Part shown: positions 1 to 11,100 of the stretch, piece after piece
How positions within the stretch are numbered: the first letter of the stretch is position 1
How the letters are laid out: each line of letters begins with the position of its first letter
From: Nymphaea colorata
Taxonomy: Eukaryota; Streptophyta; Magnoliopsida; Nymphaeales; Nymphaeaceae
Length of the DNA: 64,000 nt
Direction: 5' to 3'
Assembly: GCF_008831285.2 (NCBI RefSeq)
Contig: NC_045141.1
Location: forward strand, 14,310,106-14,374,105
The notes under the pieces: generated by a model
The model's database searches: none
Told to the model about the DNA's origin: nothing
Seen by the model: the letters and a program-made list of their open reading frames with translations, nothing else
Position numbers and translations under genes: made by a program

Positions 1-443
1 TATCGGCCAATCCCTTGCCCATGCAATACAAGGCCGATACACCTTTCAGATCAATTTATAACATGTAAATTAGTTTGAAATTATAAAATAGAAAAATAAT
101 AGAATACATGTTCATATCTAAATAAGTATCAGTCGGTACACCGTATCGATGAACAAACCCGATCCGAAGCCGTTACGTTTTTCTCTAACCACGTTGCACG
201 GAACCGGATACGGGGGAAATTCTCAAGGTGCAGCGAGTTTCGGGTTACGGGCATAAATAAAATGTGGTTCACGTCCGGATCCATTACCCGCATGAACCGG
301 TGGATGAGCGGCTGAGCCCTAGAAACTAGAAAGAAGGCACCCCACCATAGCTTCCTTCTTCCACTGACCTTCCCTCTCTTTAGTTTCTCCGAGTTCGTAG
401 CTTATCATCCGGCAGCAGCAAACGACGTGTTCGATCGAAGCCG
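1..443 (+). promoter_or_regulatory. 5' flank and leader of the eS30 gene
   Basis: This stretch precedes the eS30 start codon and should hold its promoter and 5' UTR. An AT-rich TATA-like stretch (ATAAATAA) lies near 252-259, and the 150 bases before the ATG are CT-rich, as is common in plant ribosomal-protein leaders. At the very edge, TATCGGCC (1-8) and GGCCGATA (about 33-40) form a short inverted repeat of unknown meaning. No transcription start can be fixed from sequence alone. Confidence 0.35.
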
Positions 444-904
444 ATGGGTACCTTCCTTCTTGATCTTCATCATCTTCTTCTTCTGTTTAAGCTCTGTGTG
501 TGTGTGTGTGTGTGTGAGGTTGGAAGGGAGTTGGGGGAGCATGAGATGGGGCTTATCGTTTTTGGGTTGTCGATTACTTCTATGATGAGTCGTTGTCGGG
601 TGTTGTAATGCAGGGAAGGTTCACGGATCGTTGGCCCGAGCGGGAAAGGTGAGAGGTCAGACGCCGAAGGTGGCGAAGCAGGACAAGAAGAAGAAGCCCA
701 GGGGAAGGGCTTACAAGCGGATGCAGTACAACAGGCGCTTTGTTACCGCCGGTATCTCCCCTCGTCTCCTTTCTCTTGTTTGCTTTTTCCTCATTGGTTT
801 GGTGCCTAACGTGTATTGGATCTTTTTTTTTGTTCTCCTTTTTGATGCCTTTTTTAGTGGTCGGATTTGGGAAGAAGAGAGGGCCGAACTCCTCCGAGAA
901 GTAA
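444..904 (+). CDS. RPS30: 40S ribosomal protein eS30 (RPS30), complete, three exons
   Basis: The gene encodes eS30, a small basic protein of the cytosolic 40S subunit. Coding exons are 444-447, 614-751 and 858-904 (stop TAA 902-904), giving 62 residues, the usual plant length. The first coding exon is only ATGG; the intron starts GTACC and ends GCAG, and the join restores the family start [17 protein letters not shown]. Exon 2 gives the lysine/arginine-rich core ([20 protein letters not shown]) and exon 3 the family end [14 protein letters not shown]. As in other plants there is no ubiquitin-like FUBI fusion. A naive ORF at 631-927 starts too late and reads through intron 2. A (GT)n run (about 497-517) lies in intron 1. 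The gene converges with the REC-type gene 7 kb downstream. All splice sites are GT-AG and the gene looks intact. Confidence 0.97.
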
Positions 905-3725
905 ATCCTTTGCTCGTTGCTTGTTGATCATGGAGTTAGATATTAGATTTTTCTTTTTCCTTTTATGAACCTTTTTTGGTCTCTTATGTGATGCACATTT
1001 TGTTTTGGAAGACAATTGTGAAATTAGATTTAAGGATGAATTTCTACTTCTGGTTTGGTAAATTTTAATGGAATTGTAAGCAAATTATCAAATTTGCAAG
1101 CTTGTTTCATGTCATCGGGAGGTAGAGGGGAGCTGATCCTGAAATTGGGAACCAAAGCTTCCCACTGAGGACTCCCAACTTAATAGGAACCCGAATCCCT
1201 GATGTATTCTGTGTTAGTGGTTTGTCAATTTCTTAATTTTGTTTTGATTAGAGAAAGCTTCTCAGTGACCAAGGTGTTGCAAATGTGAAATGTGTTATTC
1301 GTGAATAACGGTTATTAATCGTAGTTCTGAAGAAACGCAATGTTTTCCATCCGTAGCTGCTTCTGATTTCCCTTCAAATCATGGGGTTTGAGGGTTTATG
1401 TCTGTCCTTCTTGGATAAATTTGGCATAGATACAAAGAAAATTGTTTCTTTAATCTATGACCAAATCAATTTTACATTATAAATTTGAATTTAAAAAAAA
1501 ATGATGGTGGATATTGTCCAACGTAAACTTTGGAGGTGGATTTTTTTTTAAGTTTATCCAATTACTTGTCGGCGTTGGAAACACGAAGCTTGAACACATT
1601 CCACAAAAGGGATTTAGGTATTTTAATCTGCCATGCTGCATTTTCAATGCATTGATATTTTCTTACTTCTATCTGTTGGGATACGCTTTCCTCTTGGCAG
1701 AGCGCTCTGAGTTCTGAAACTTTTGATGAAAGCTGCATTTGACATAAATGTACATATGGATTTATGATGAGACCAATGAGAGATGTTCTTCTTGGGTTTT
1801 ATTGAGATGTGGGGATTTTTCATGCGACTGGCAAATATTGCTTTTGGATAAAGGTCCATACCTTAGCTTTTTCCAATTATTCGAGCCTAACTGCAACTAG
1901 ATCCTACCTTGAGAGTCTGATGGAAGCATGGTTACTGTCTGTATAAAGCATGTGTGTCACGTTGTGGAAGTGCAGACTCCGTAAGTTGTTTATGAACATC
2001 TTAGTTTTTAGCTAATTTTGTTGTTTTGGAGGATTGATAATGGTTCTCAGTGCATTAGTTTTCCAAACCCTCGAGTGTACCTGTCATTGCTGTTCATGCC
2101 TTCATTTGGATGGCACATGGTTTCCTGAATTGTCGAAGCACTTGTTTACAAATTTATGAAAGCAAGCTCCACAAGTTGTTTGCGAGCACAACTGGGTTTT
2201 AAGGTAGGAAGTTTTGGTGTTTGACAAAATTAAGCTATGCTTTCCAAAACATGCATTAACAGCGTCAGCATTCAGGTCATATTTAGTAGTATTGTCAATG
2301 ACTCTGTTCAGAATGGTTACGAATTAGGGAGTTTTGTATGTGGTTGCATTGCCATCCTCATCTGAGGATGCTTCTCAACACTAGAAAGCATTGCAGAAGC
2401 CATGCGCTTGGTCTGGACAAAGAAAACTGACACTGATGCAATCAAGAAGCAATTCAAGCTTAAAAATGGTGTGTCCACTATCTACCTATTTGACAGGCCG
2501 TCGTCATCCAACAATGAGTTTGGTTGTTACTTTTGTTCGTCTGAAATGACTATCCAGATTAGCTAATGAGCCATTTACCTAGACATGCCAATGGTTACAT
2601 CCTGCCAGAATGTGAGAATGATTTAATCGTCACTTTTGATGGAGTATTTGAAATCTGGGTGCGGGGATGAGATTAGTCCAAATTCATCTTCCAACTTCTG
2701 AAGTGGCAGACTACTAAAAGAAACTTTAGTAAGGTTGGGAAAAGTGGTCGTTTTTGAATTTGTCATTTTTAACTAGAATTTCACACGAGAAGTGGTCCAG
2801 TGGAGGTCATTGAAAGAAGAACATAAACTTGTATGTTTTTGTTATGTCACCAAAAGTTCGGCACCTTTCATTCGGCACCTTTCATGAAATTTCCAATTAA
2901 GCATATATCCCCTGCCTCCATAGAATTGTGCTGAATATCTGCACGGCCTCTTCCGGCTCCATCGTCAGCCTTCGGCGTCCTGTGCTAGAAATGACTCCTT
3001 CGTACCCCAAGCTCCATCTCCTAATTCCTCTTGTTTATAAAGGCCCTTCTGTTATAGAACTTCCATTGCTTTCCTTGACAGTATGGATGTTCTCCATCTC
3101 TTGCTGGAAGCACTTGACATCTTACCTTATCCATCTACATGAGGAGGATGGCAGTGGCAAGAAACCAATGTGCTCCACGCCTTCTAGTTGCCCCCAATGT
3201 CACTAGTAATTTGAACCTCATCCTTTGTTTTTAGCCATGGTTTCCCTAAGGCGTCACTTTAGGATGCCAGTTAAGGCCACCACACATCTGGTCGTGCTAG
3301 AGTTGTACCATTGGGAGTGAGATACCTTGAAGAAGTCGAAACCCCTCCTCCATTCTCTTTGGGTCTAGGACTGCTTTGGGACAGAGGTGAGAAACAAGAC
3401 ACCCATCAACTAAGCATGGTGAGCCATCGTTTGTGGTCTAGAGACAGCACTTATAAGAATCAAACTAATGACCTGTTGTTCTTTACTTTGCTGACCAGCT
3501 ATGCTAGTCGGCTTGGGGCCCATCATCATATTGTTGGAAGTGCACTGATGATGTTTTGAATGAAAGTATTTGATTTGATGCATGTATGTAATGTCAAAGG
3601 CCTCTATGCGTTCCTAACGACTTGATTACCAAATAAGAAAATGTTGGTAAAACCAACTCATTTCACTTGAATGGTTGACAGATCTATGTGAGAGTCTTAG
3701 TGGCAAAAGGTTCATTGAACAAACA
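905..3725. other. Intergenic, no gene recognised
   Basis: This includes the eS30 3' UTR and AT-rich spacer. Short ORFs (for example 1514-1717, 2928-3206, 3311-3559) have no recognisable domain and weak coding character. A phrase near 2392-2470 translates to EAMRLVWTKKTDTDAIKKQF and then stops having coding character; I do not recognise it. Two related phrases containing 'aagttgttt' plus flanks occur near 1976 and 2166, suggesting an old local duplication. Confidence 0.5.
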
Positions 3726-3729
3726 AATT

Positions 3730-5865
3730 ATAATGACCCAACCCACTCCTGATTTCGAGTTCTTGGTTTGGCGGATCCCAGCCCACTTCTTAGCGATTTC
3801 AGTTTCAACCTAAAAGAGGTTAGGCATCAAGACTGCTATAAGAGTGGGTTGGGATCTGTCGAACCAGGAGCTCAAGGTTGGCAAGTTATAGTGGTATCAG
3901 AGCATGGTTCAACACTCAAAACTAGGTCCCACACGCGTAGACGGATGTGAGTTAAGAGAGTGGATTTTAACAATCCAAAAATTTAGTCTCATATTGAATA
4001 TTGTGAAGATTCATGAGAAACTTATGAAGGGGGTTAAGTGGTTAGTTGTCCTAGTTTCTAGTCATTTTTGGGTTGGAACTGAAATTGCTAGGAGGTGGGT
4101 TGGGATCCACCATACCAGAGGCCCTAGCTCGAGTTTCGGAGTAGGCCGGGCTGTTATAGTGGTATCAGAGCATGGTTCAACACTCAGACCTGGGGTCTCC
4201 ATGCGCGGACGAGTGTGTTTTAAAGAGGTGGATTGTAACACCTAAAAAATATAGTCTCATATTAAAGATTGTGAGATTCAAAGGCTTATAAAATGAGTTG
4301 TTAAATTGGTTAGTTGTTATGGTTCTTTACAATGATCTGATGCATTCCTGAGGTCAGGTCCCTGGTTCGACGGATCTTAACTCACTCTCTAGCAGTTTCG
4401 GTTCTAGTCTGAAAATGGCTATGAACCAGGACTGCTAGGGATCGAGTTGGAATCCGCCAAACTAATGGCCCGAATTAGAGAATAGATTGAGTTGTTCCAA
4501 TGATAACAAAACATAGTTCAACATTCAAACCTAGGGTCTCACCTACGCGGACACATGTGCTTTAGGGAGGTGAATTGTAACATGTCAAAAGTTTAGTCCC
4601 TAAAGATTGTGAGGGATTTTAGGAAATTTATAAAGGAGATTGTTTAATGGTTAGTTGTCTTAATCCTAGCCTTTTTGAGGTTGAAACTAAAACTGCTAAA
4701 GGTAGGTTGGGATTCACTTTACTAGGGGGCCTCAGAGTATGGTTTGGCACTTAGACCTGAACTCCCATATGCGCAGGTCAGTGTGTTTTAAGGAGGGAGG
4801 ATTGTAACACATAAAAAAAAGTCTCATATTGAAGATTGTGAGAGATTTTCATGAGCCTATAAAGGGGGTTGTTACATGAGTTAGTTCCTCTGGTTCTCTA
4901 TAACGATCCGACCTACTCTCAAACTCAGAATTCTAGTTCGCTGAATCCCAACTCGTTCCCTGACAGTTTCAGTTTCAGCCCAAAAAAGACTAGGACCAAG
5001 ACTGTTAGGGACTGGGTTGGAATCTACCAAACTAGGGACCCGAACTCGAGAGTGGGTTGATTGTTATAGTGGTAGTAGAGCACAATTCAACACTTGAACC
5101 TAATGTCTCATATGCACGGACGCGTGTGCCTTAAGGGGGGTAGATTGTAACACCCAAAAGTTTAGTCTCATATTGAAGATTGTGAAAGATCTTGAGAAAG
5201 AGAATTGTTAAGTGATTAGTTGTCCTAGTTCATAGCCTTTTTGGATTAAAACTGAAACTGCTAAGAAGTGACCCTAAGCTTGAGAGTGGGTCAGGTTGTT
5301 ATAATGGTGTCAGAGCACAGTTCAACACTTGGACCTAGGGTTTAACATGCACATACGAGTCTGCCTTAAGGGGGTTGGATTGTAACACTTAAAGAATTTA
5401 GTCTCGTATTGAAGATTGTGAGAGATTTTTAAGGGCTTATAATAATAGTTGTTAAATGGGTTAGTTGTTTTGGTTCCCTATAATAACCCAGTCCATTCTC
5501 GAGCTTGGGTCCCTGGTTTGGCGGATCCCAACCCGCTCTCTAGCAATTTCAGTTTTAGCCTGAAAAAGGCTAGGAACTAAAATTATTAAAGAGTGGGTTG
5601 GGATCTACCAATCTAGGGCGAGCTCGGAAGGGGGTTGATTTGTTATAGTGGTATTAGAGCACGGTTCAACACTCGAACATAAGGTCCCACGCGAGGATGC
5701 ATGTGTCTTAAGTTTGATATTGAAGATTGTGAGGGATCTTAAAAAACTTATAAATGGATTGTTAAGTGGTTATTTGTCTTAATTCCTAGCTTGTTGAGGT
5801 TGAAATCGAAACTGTTATCAAGTGGGTTGGGATCCGTCAGATGAAGAGCCTAAGCTCGGGTTTGG
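3730..5865 (+). repeat. Tandem array of TRIM-like LTR units, alternating long and short
   Basis: Degenerate units recur. Each has an LTR-like start TGTAACAC, then a phrase like 'tagtctcatattgaag', a TATA-like 'cttataaa', a stretch ending near 'gttata', then a primer-binding-site motif TGGTATCAGAG complementary to initiator tRNA-Met, about 90 bases, and a purine-rich 'aaggggg' just before the next TGTAACAC. PBS-like motifs lie at about 3892, 4160, 5070, 5305 and 5649, with eroded ones near 4499 and 4729. Unit starts near 3968, 4228, 4576, 4801, 5145 and 5382 give spacings of about 260, 348, 225, 344 and 237, so long and short units alternate. Long units carry about 110 extra bases beginning near 'ggttctctataac'. 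No protein is encoded. PBS, purine tract and terminal TG indicate a TRIM origin; the tandem LTR-internal-LTR layout is consistent with unequal exchange. Confidence 0.75.
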
Positions 5866-6460
5866 TGCATAGGATGAGTATTTCATTCTACCATCCAACA
5901 AGAGGACCAAGTCCCTACCCTTCCATTCATCTCTAAGGATACTAGGCTTACTTTCAGTGCCTTGAGGTGATCTCGTTACTATGGTTCAACTTGTATCAGT
6001 GCCCCTCTTTTGTAGTACAGAAACTTGATGTTCTAGGTATTTGAAACAAAGATTTGCTGCCTACTAGCTCGCACCGTCTCTTGCACCAAACCCCTTGGGG
6101 ATCCTAGAAAGGACCCAGTTGCTGGCTTAAACCTGTGTCTTAATGGGCATTACAATTGGGAAGGAACTATTTAGGGAATTGGATCCCCCATAAATCATTG
6201 AACATGAATTGGACCCCCCCATAAATCAATGAACATTGCAACAACTATTTTGGGCATTTAGGAAACTATATTCAAAGCCATATGCTGCCAATGGTCCTTT
6301 GTAGTTGCGCGAACATTTTGAAATTACACTCCAAAAATGAACTTTTCAAGTGCTTCCTTTTCCCAAACTTAACACTTACCCTTAGAATTATTTATTTGGT
6401 TGACAAAATGTCTAAATTGTCTCAATATTAAAAACTGTAACATTTCATGTAAGCGTCCAA
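5866..6460. other. Spacer, nothing recognised
   Basis: AT-rich spacer between the TRIM-like array and the 92-bp duplication. A short phrase about 'ggatcccccataaatcattgaacat' type is repeated twice near 6182 and 6211 (roughly 30-bp offset). No ORF or RNA gene is apparent. Confidence 0.4.
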
Positions 6461-6644
6461 AAGGTAGTGTGTTGAGTTCTTGGAGTAATCTGAATTACAC
6501 TCCCTGCATTGAAGAGAACAGATGTTCTTTGGCTTTTGTGTAGCCATTGCCTAAGGTAGTGTGTTGAGTTCTTGGAGTAATCTGAATTACACTCCCTGCA
6601 TTGAAGAGAACAGATGTTCTTTGGCTTTTGTGTAGCCATTGCCT
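6461..6644. repeat. Perfect 92-bp tandem duplication
   Basis: Bases 6461-6552 are repeated without a difference at 6553-6644 (starting aaggtagtgtgttgag, ending tagccattgcct). The unit reads through in one frame on the minus strand, producing a spurious 90-residue ORF (6445-6717) whose product has an internal repeat. Perfect identity points to a recent duplication, or to an assembly artefact. Confidence 0.95.
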
Positions 6645-7257
6645 CAGTTGAAGCAATCATATCCTTGAGTTGGTTGGCGTAAAGGGAAGGGCAGGCTAGG
6701 AAGTGGCCAGTCTCCATTTCAAATTACCTAGGGCACTAACTTCTTGTGTTGCAAAAAACGGGCACTGATATGCAAGTTGAAGGGTAATGAGAGCACCTTA
6801 TCCAATGCACCAAAAGCAAACTAATACCTTAGAGATGAAGGGAAGGGTGGGGGTTTTGACCATCATATTAAGCAGTAGGATGAAATACTCCTACTCCCTA
6901 CCCAAGGCAGGAAATTCAGAAAAATTCGTATGTTTCAGAACAACTTAAAGTAATATTTTTCTGGTTCTTAAATGCAAAATTATCCAAATGAGAAAACCAG
7001 AGATCTGTTTCTCTTGAAAGACACAAAAACAGTTAAACTAGCTACTTTTTTATTTTCCCCACAATAAACGTCGACCTCAACAACTTATCGGGGACATTTT
7101 GGTGCCCTTTTCTGATCGGAGAGAGAAACCACTCGAGGCTAGAGACCTGGCCATGCTGGTTTAACCTGCTATTCTTGCTGCAGTCTTCTTTCTATTTGAG
7201 AGTAGAATGAAACAATGAATTTAAACTTTTCGATTTCGAACATGCCTTTTATGTGCA

Positions 7258-7385
<128 letters not shown>

Positions 7386-7742
7386 GCACAAATGGTTTTT
7401 ACCTTTTAGGACAGAAAGGTACATGTATTCATGGTGGCTGTATTTTGTGTTTGCGTGCTCTTTTACCTTGGATCCCAGAAAGAGAGATAACACATCAGGG
7501 GTAAAAAAATCTGTAGTCAAGCACAGGAGAATTTCTGAGAGATGTGTTTGTGTCTTTAATTAATGTAACTGCTACAAAATTTGCAGGAAAAGAAAGATAT
7601 TCATACTGCAAGATAAACAACAACTTAGCAGCCCATACTAGCAAACGTGCATGCAAACACACGCATGCATTCTTGGCATAGTTGAAAGTTGAAACATTTA
7701 CACAAACAGCAAAACTTCTAGAACAAGGAGGAAAAATTGCCT

Positions 7743-7748
7743 TTTATT
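7743..7748 (-). terminator. Candidate poly(A) signal of the REC-type gene
   Basis: On the minus strand this reads AATAAA, about 415 bases beyond the REC stop codon at 8164-8166. A near-upstream AATAAA-type element at this distance is plausible for a plant 3' UTR. Other A-rich hexamers nearby could serve equally, and no transcript data are available. Confidence 0.35.
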
Positions 7749-8163
7749 TTGCTTTCTACCAATGCTCCAAACAAGCTAAATGGTCATATCCGCTCCCAGA
7801 ATATACTACACTACATATATAATCGAGTAACTGCCGGTTCCGACAGAAAACAGTTTCCATCAGTGGAGGTCGCCTATTAACATGTTTCATTGAGGGCTCT
7901 TGGACACGAGGAGCTGCAACCGCTTTGGCGCCCTGATTCAGATTGGTTCTCCATCTGTGCAAGCACATTTGCACGTCTGTTACGAACTTGAAAAGCATTT
8001 CTGAATCCTAACAGATAGAACGTCAATGAAATAAAATTTCTTCCAAAGGCTCACTCTCTTATTCCGCCTTCAAATCCTGAAAATTACTTTCTTTAACAGT
8101 TAACACCACTGTTTCTGGATCTTTTTTCTGTGAGTCCTTTCCTTTTCATTGCTGTGTACTGGC

Positions 8164-11100
8164 TCAAGTCACAAAAGTGGCTATAGATGGCTGACTGTAT
8201 AGTCCATTCACTGTACTAGAGAACTGTTGCCTGTTCCGCCTCCGCTTTGTCACTACTGTAAAGCCTTCACCTTCACCATTTTTATTCTTGCTCATTTCTG
8301 TACTTTTAGACTGGCCGTGGTCAGAAGGCTGAGATTGAGTATCCAATTCCTTATTCTTTTCATCTCCATAAAGGACTTTAATTATTGCAGAATCTCTCTC
8401 GATTGGATCTGAAGATTGATCCAAATCTTTATCCTTTCTAACTGACTGAGATGCATCTGCCTTCTGCGTCTTATCCGACTCTACGTTGTTCTGGAATGAT
8501 TTGAAAATGAAATTTAGCAGAATTTGTCTCGCCAACTCAGATTTTTGTGACTTTTCACATTGTTTACTAGTTCCACTTGCAGTGGCTTCACTTTCAGAGT
8601 TACCCTCTTCTGGACTTGTAATCTTTTGTTCCTTATCCTGTCCATCATTTTCTGCTTCCACTTGGTTTGGCTGAAGTTCTGAATCCACAAGTTTTGGATC
8701 CACCGCTTGAGCAGGCTGCCATGCTTTCCCAGGTATGAATTCAGCTGCATTAGGGTTCATTGTCCTAGGAGGGCTGAAGCTGCTTCGATCTATTATGGGT
8801 TTATGCATATTAGCATACCCAGGTTTTAGGCGAAAGGAATGCCCAGTTTTATAGTATGCAGATAAGCGTGGACCACAGGGAACTCTAGCTGCAATAGATG
8901 GGTGATGGGGAATATTTACAGGTTGTGGAAGAATTCCTCCTTGCTCTACTCTACCATCACTAAATCCAGCAGAAGAAACTGGGAAAAACGGTGGAATCAA
9001 GGATGGCAGACTCCCTGGGTTGAATGGCTCAGCAGCTGCTGAAAGCTTGCTGTTGTTTGTGTCCATCATCTCTTTCTTGCTCTCTTTTGGAGATGATGCC
9101 TCGTCAGTTTCAGGGTTTGTGTTGTTTACATCATCAGATGGTTCTAGATGACCAGCATCAACTACTTTTTCAGATTTGTCTACAACGTCCTCTTCTTGCA
9201 CCTTCACTTCTAAGTCCTCTTCTTCCTCCTCCTTGGTTATCACCTTTTCTTCATCCAAACCCTGCACATTTGTAGCATCTTTGGGCAGATCCTCTGATGC
9301 CTCCATTATGGGCTTCAACACTGTGCCAGGAGGTGCAAGAGCTACCTCTTTATAAGAAAGAGACTTGGATGCCATTGTTGAGAGAGTTGCATGTGGGAGA
9401 GATCTGGTAACTGCCTTTACGTCTGAATGCTGTTGAGAATCAATTGCCGTCTCAGGCTTCTTCCCAGGAATTTCAGTTGGGCTATCTTTATCACTAAAGC
9501 TAGAAGACTTGACCAACTTTCCAACCATGCACCCATCAGATGAAGGTGTTTTTGGTGACATAAATGTTCTTTGCCCTGGAGATAGATTTTTCCTTCTGTA
9601 CGTTGTGCTATGGAAGTCTGAGGATCCAGAGTTACCTGTGTTGAGCTTTGCTAGGGCTGGTCTTCTAGTGCTAAACTTGCGTCCTCCACCATTACCAATA
9701 CGACCCCTTGATCCAGCCTCTTGCCATCCTTCATCAATAGATTCTGTTATGTCTGAACCATCAAGCATTGGCTGGTTTGGTTCGTGCACAGACACACTAT
9801 CCTTTTCATGTACGAGACTCACTGTCTTCATCTCAACATAACCTTCTGGCTTGGTTTCTGTGTTATCATTGCCTGCAGCATTTTCATCTACCAAAGCATT
9901 TGATGCCATGCTTTCCTCATGTTGAATGTCATCCTTGACAGGGACAGAATTAACTTGATCAAGTTTATCCTTGATCTGCAACATCTGCCATAAAACAAAC
10001 AAGAACAAATAGGTAAATGGCAAATAAAACATAAAAATGATTGCAAACATTTGTTTCATCTAGAAAATAAATTTTAAATAAGGATTTTCGACAATGAAAA
10101 TAATTAGATATTCTGAGAATGGTATCAAGTTATCAATAATTATAGCATCAGATAACACAAAGGTATTCAACTGATGACTAGAGTTTTAGTCCAAAATATA
10201 GCAAATAAATCATAGCCTAACTAACAACGCAAGCACTAGACCAATGCTACCATTTAAAATTGCTTGGTTTTGCAAACACTTGTTCTTTTCTTCAAATGGA
10301 GTCCATGGTACTCTTTCCCCCTTCATAATTCATGACAATTTTGCCCATATTTAATGTATAATTATATCATAGTCATAGACATCAATGTTGCAGACACTTT
10401 AAAATACTTTTAAAACACTTGGCTATCAAAGGATAAAATGCCATGTCATTCTCAAAACATCGTCCCAAATCCTACACCCTTCAAAATATTGGCTACAACT
10501 CCAAGGCCAATATCACAGGACTTGGGAAAACCCTACTCTATACATCCTAATATATTCTTTTTCTAGTTTTGTTTAGAAACTCTAGACAAATTCATTGTTT
10601 TTTGCTGAAAATTACAAACATATTTTACTCTGACATACCTTTGCACGACGCTGTTTCTTTTGCACATCTCTTCCCTTCATCTCTGTGTCAGGGTTTATGA
10701 AATCAAGGAGATCGGACACACTGATGCAGGAAGAAAACATTAGTGAAGTTCATATGGATACCTAGCGAGTTCAAAGTAGACAAAAATAATTAGTACAATA
10801 GTACCTAAGATGACCTTTGCTTGCTATGGTTGCATCAGGCTTTGGGGTCCCATTGCGTGCAGCCTCTTGCTGCTCCACATTCTTAGACTCAAAATACTCT
10901 AACCATGCAGCAGCATCCTTCATGGACAATTTAATCCAGTATATCAATTTGAATCTCTAGAGTTCAAGATTTTGAATGAGAATATGGCACACACAATGGG
11001 CATAAGCAAACCTGAGTGCGAAGATCTTCAGGTCCTAGTTTAGCTTTAAGTATCTGTAGGGTAGTTTGTTCATGCTGGACACTAAGTGAATATGCTTCCA

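Noticed and set aside
631-927. 98-residue ORF as the eS30 protein
   Set aside because: It starts at an internal GTT/TTG-type codon and runs into intron 2; the three-exon model restores both conserved ends.
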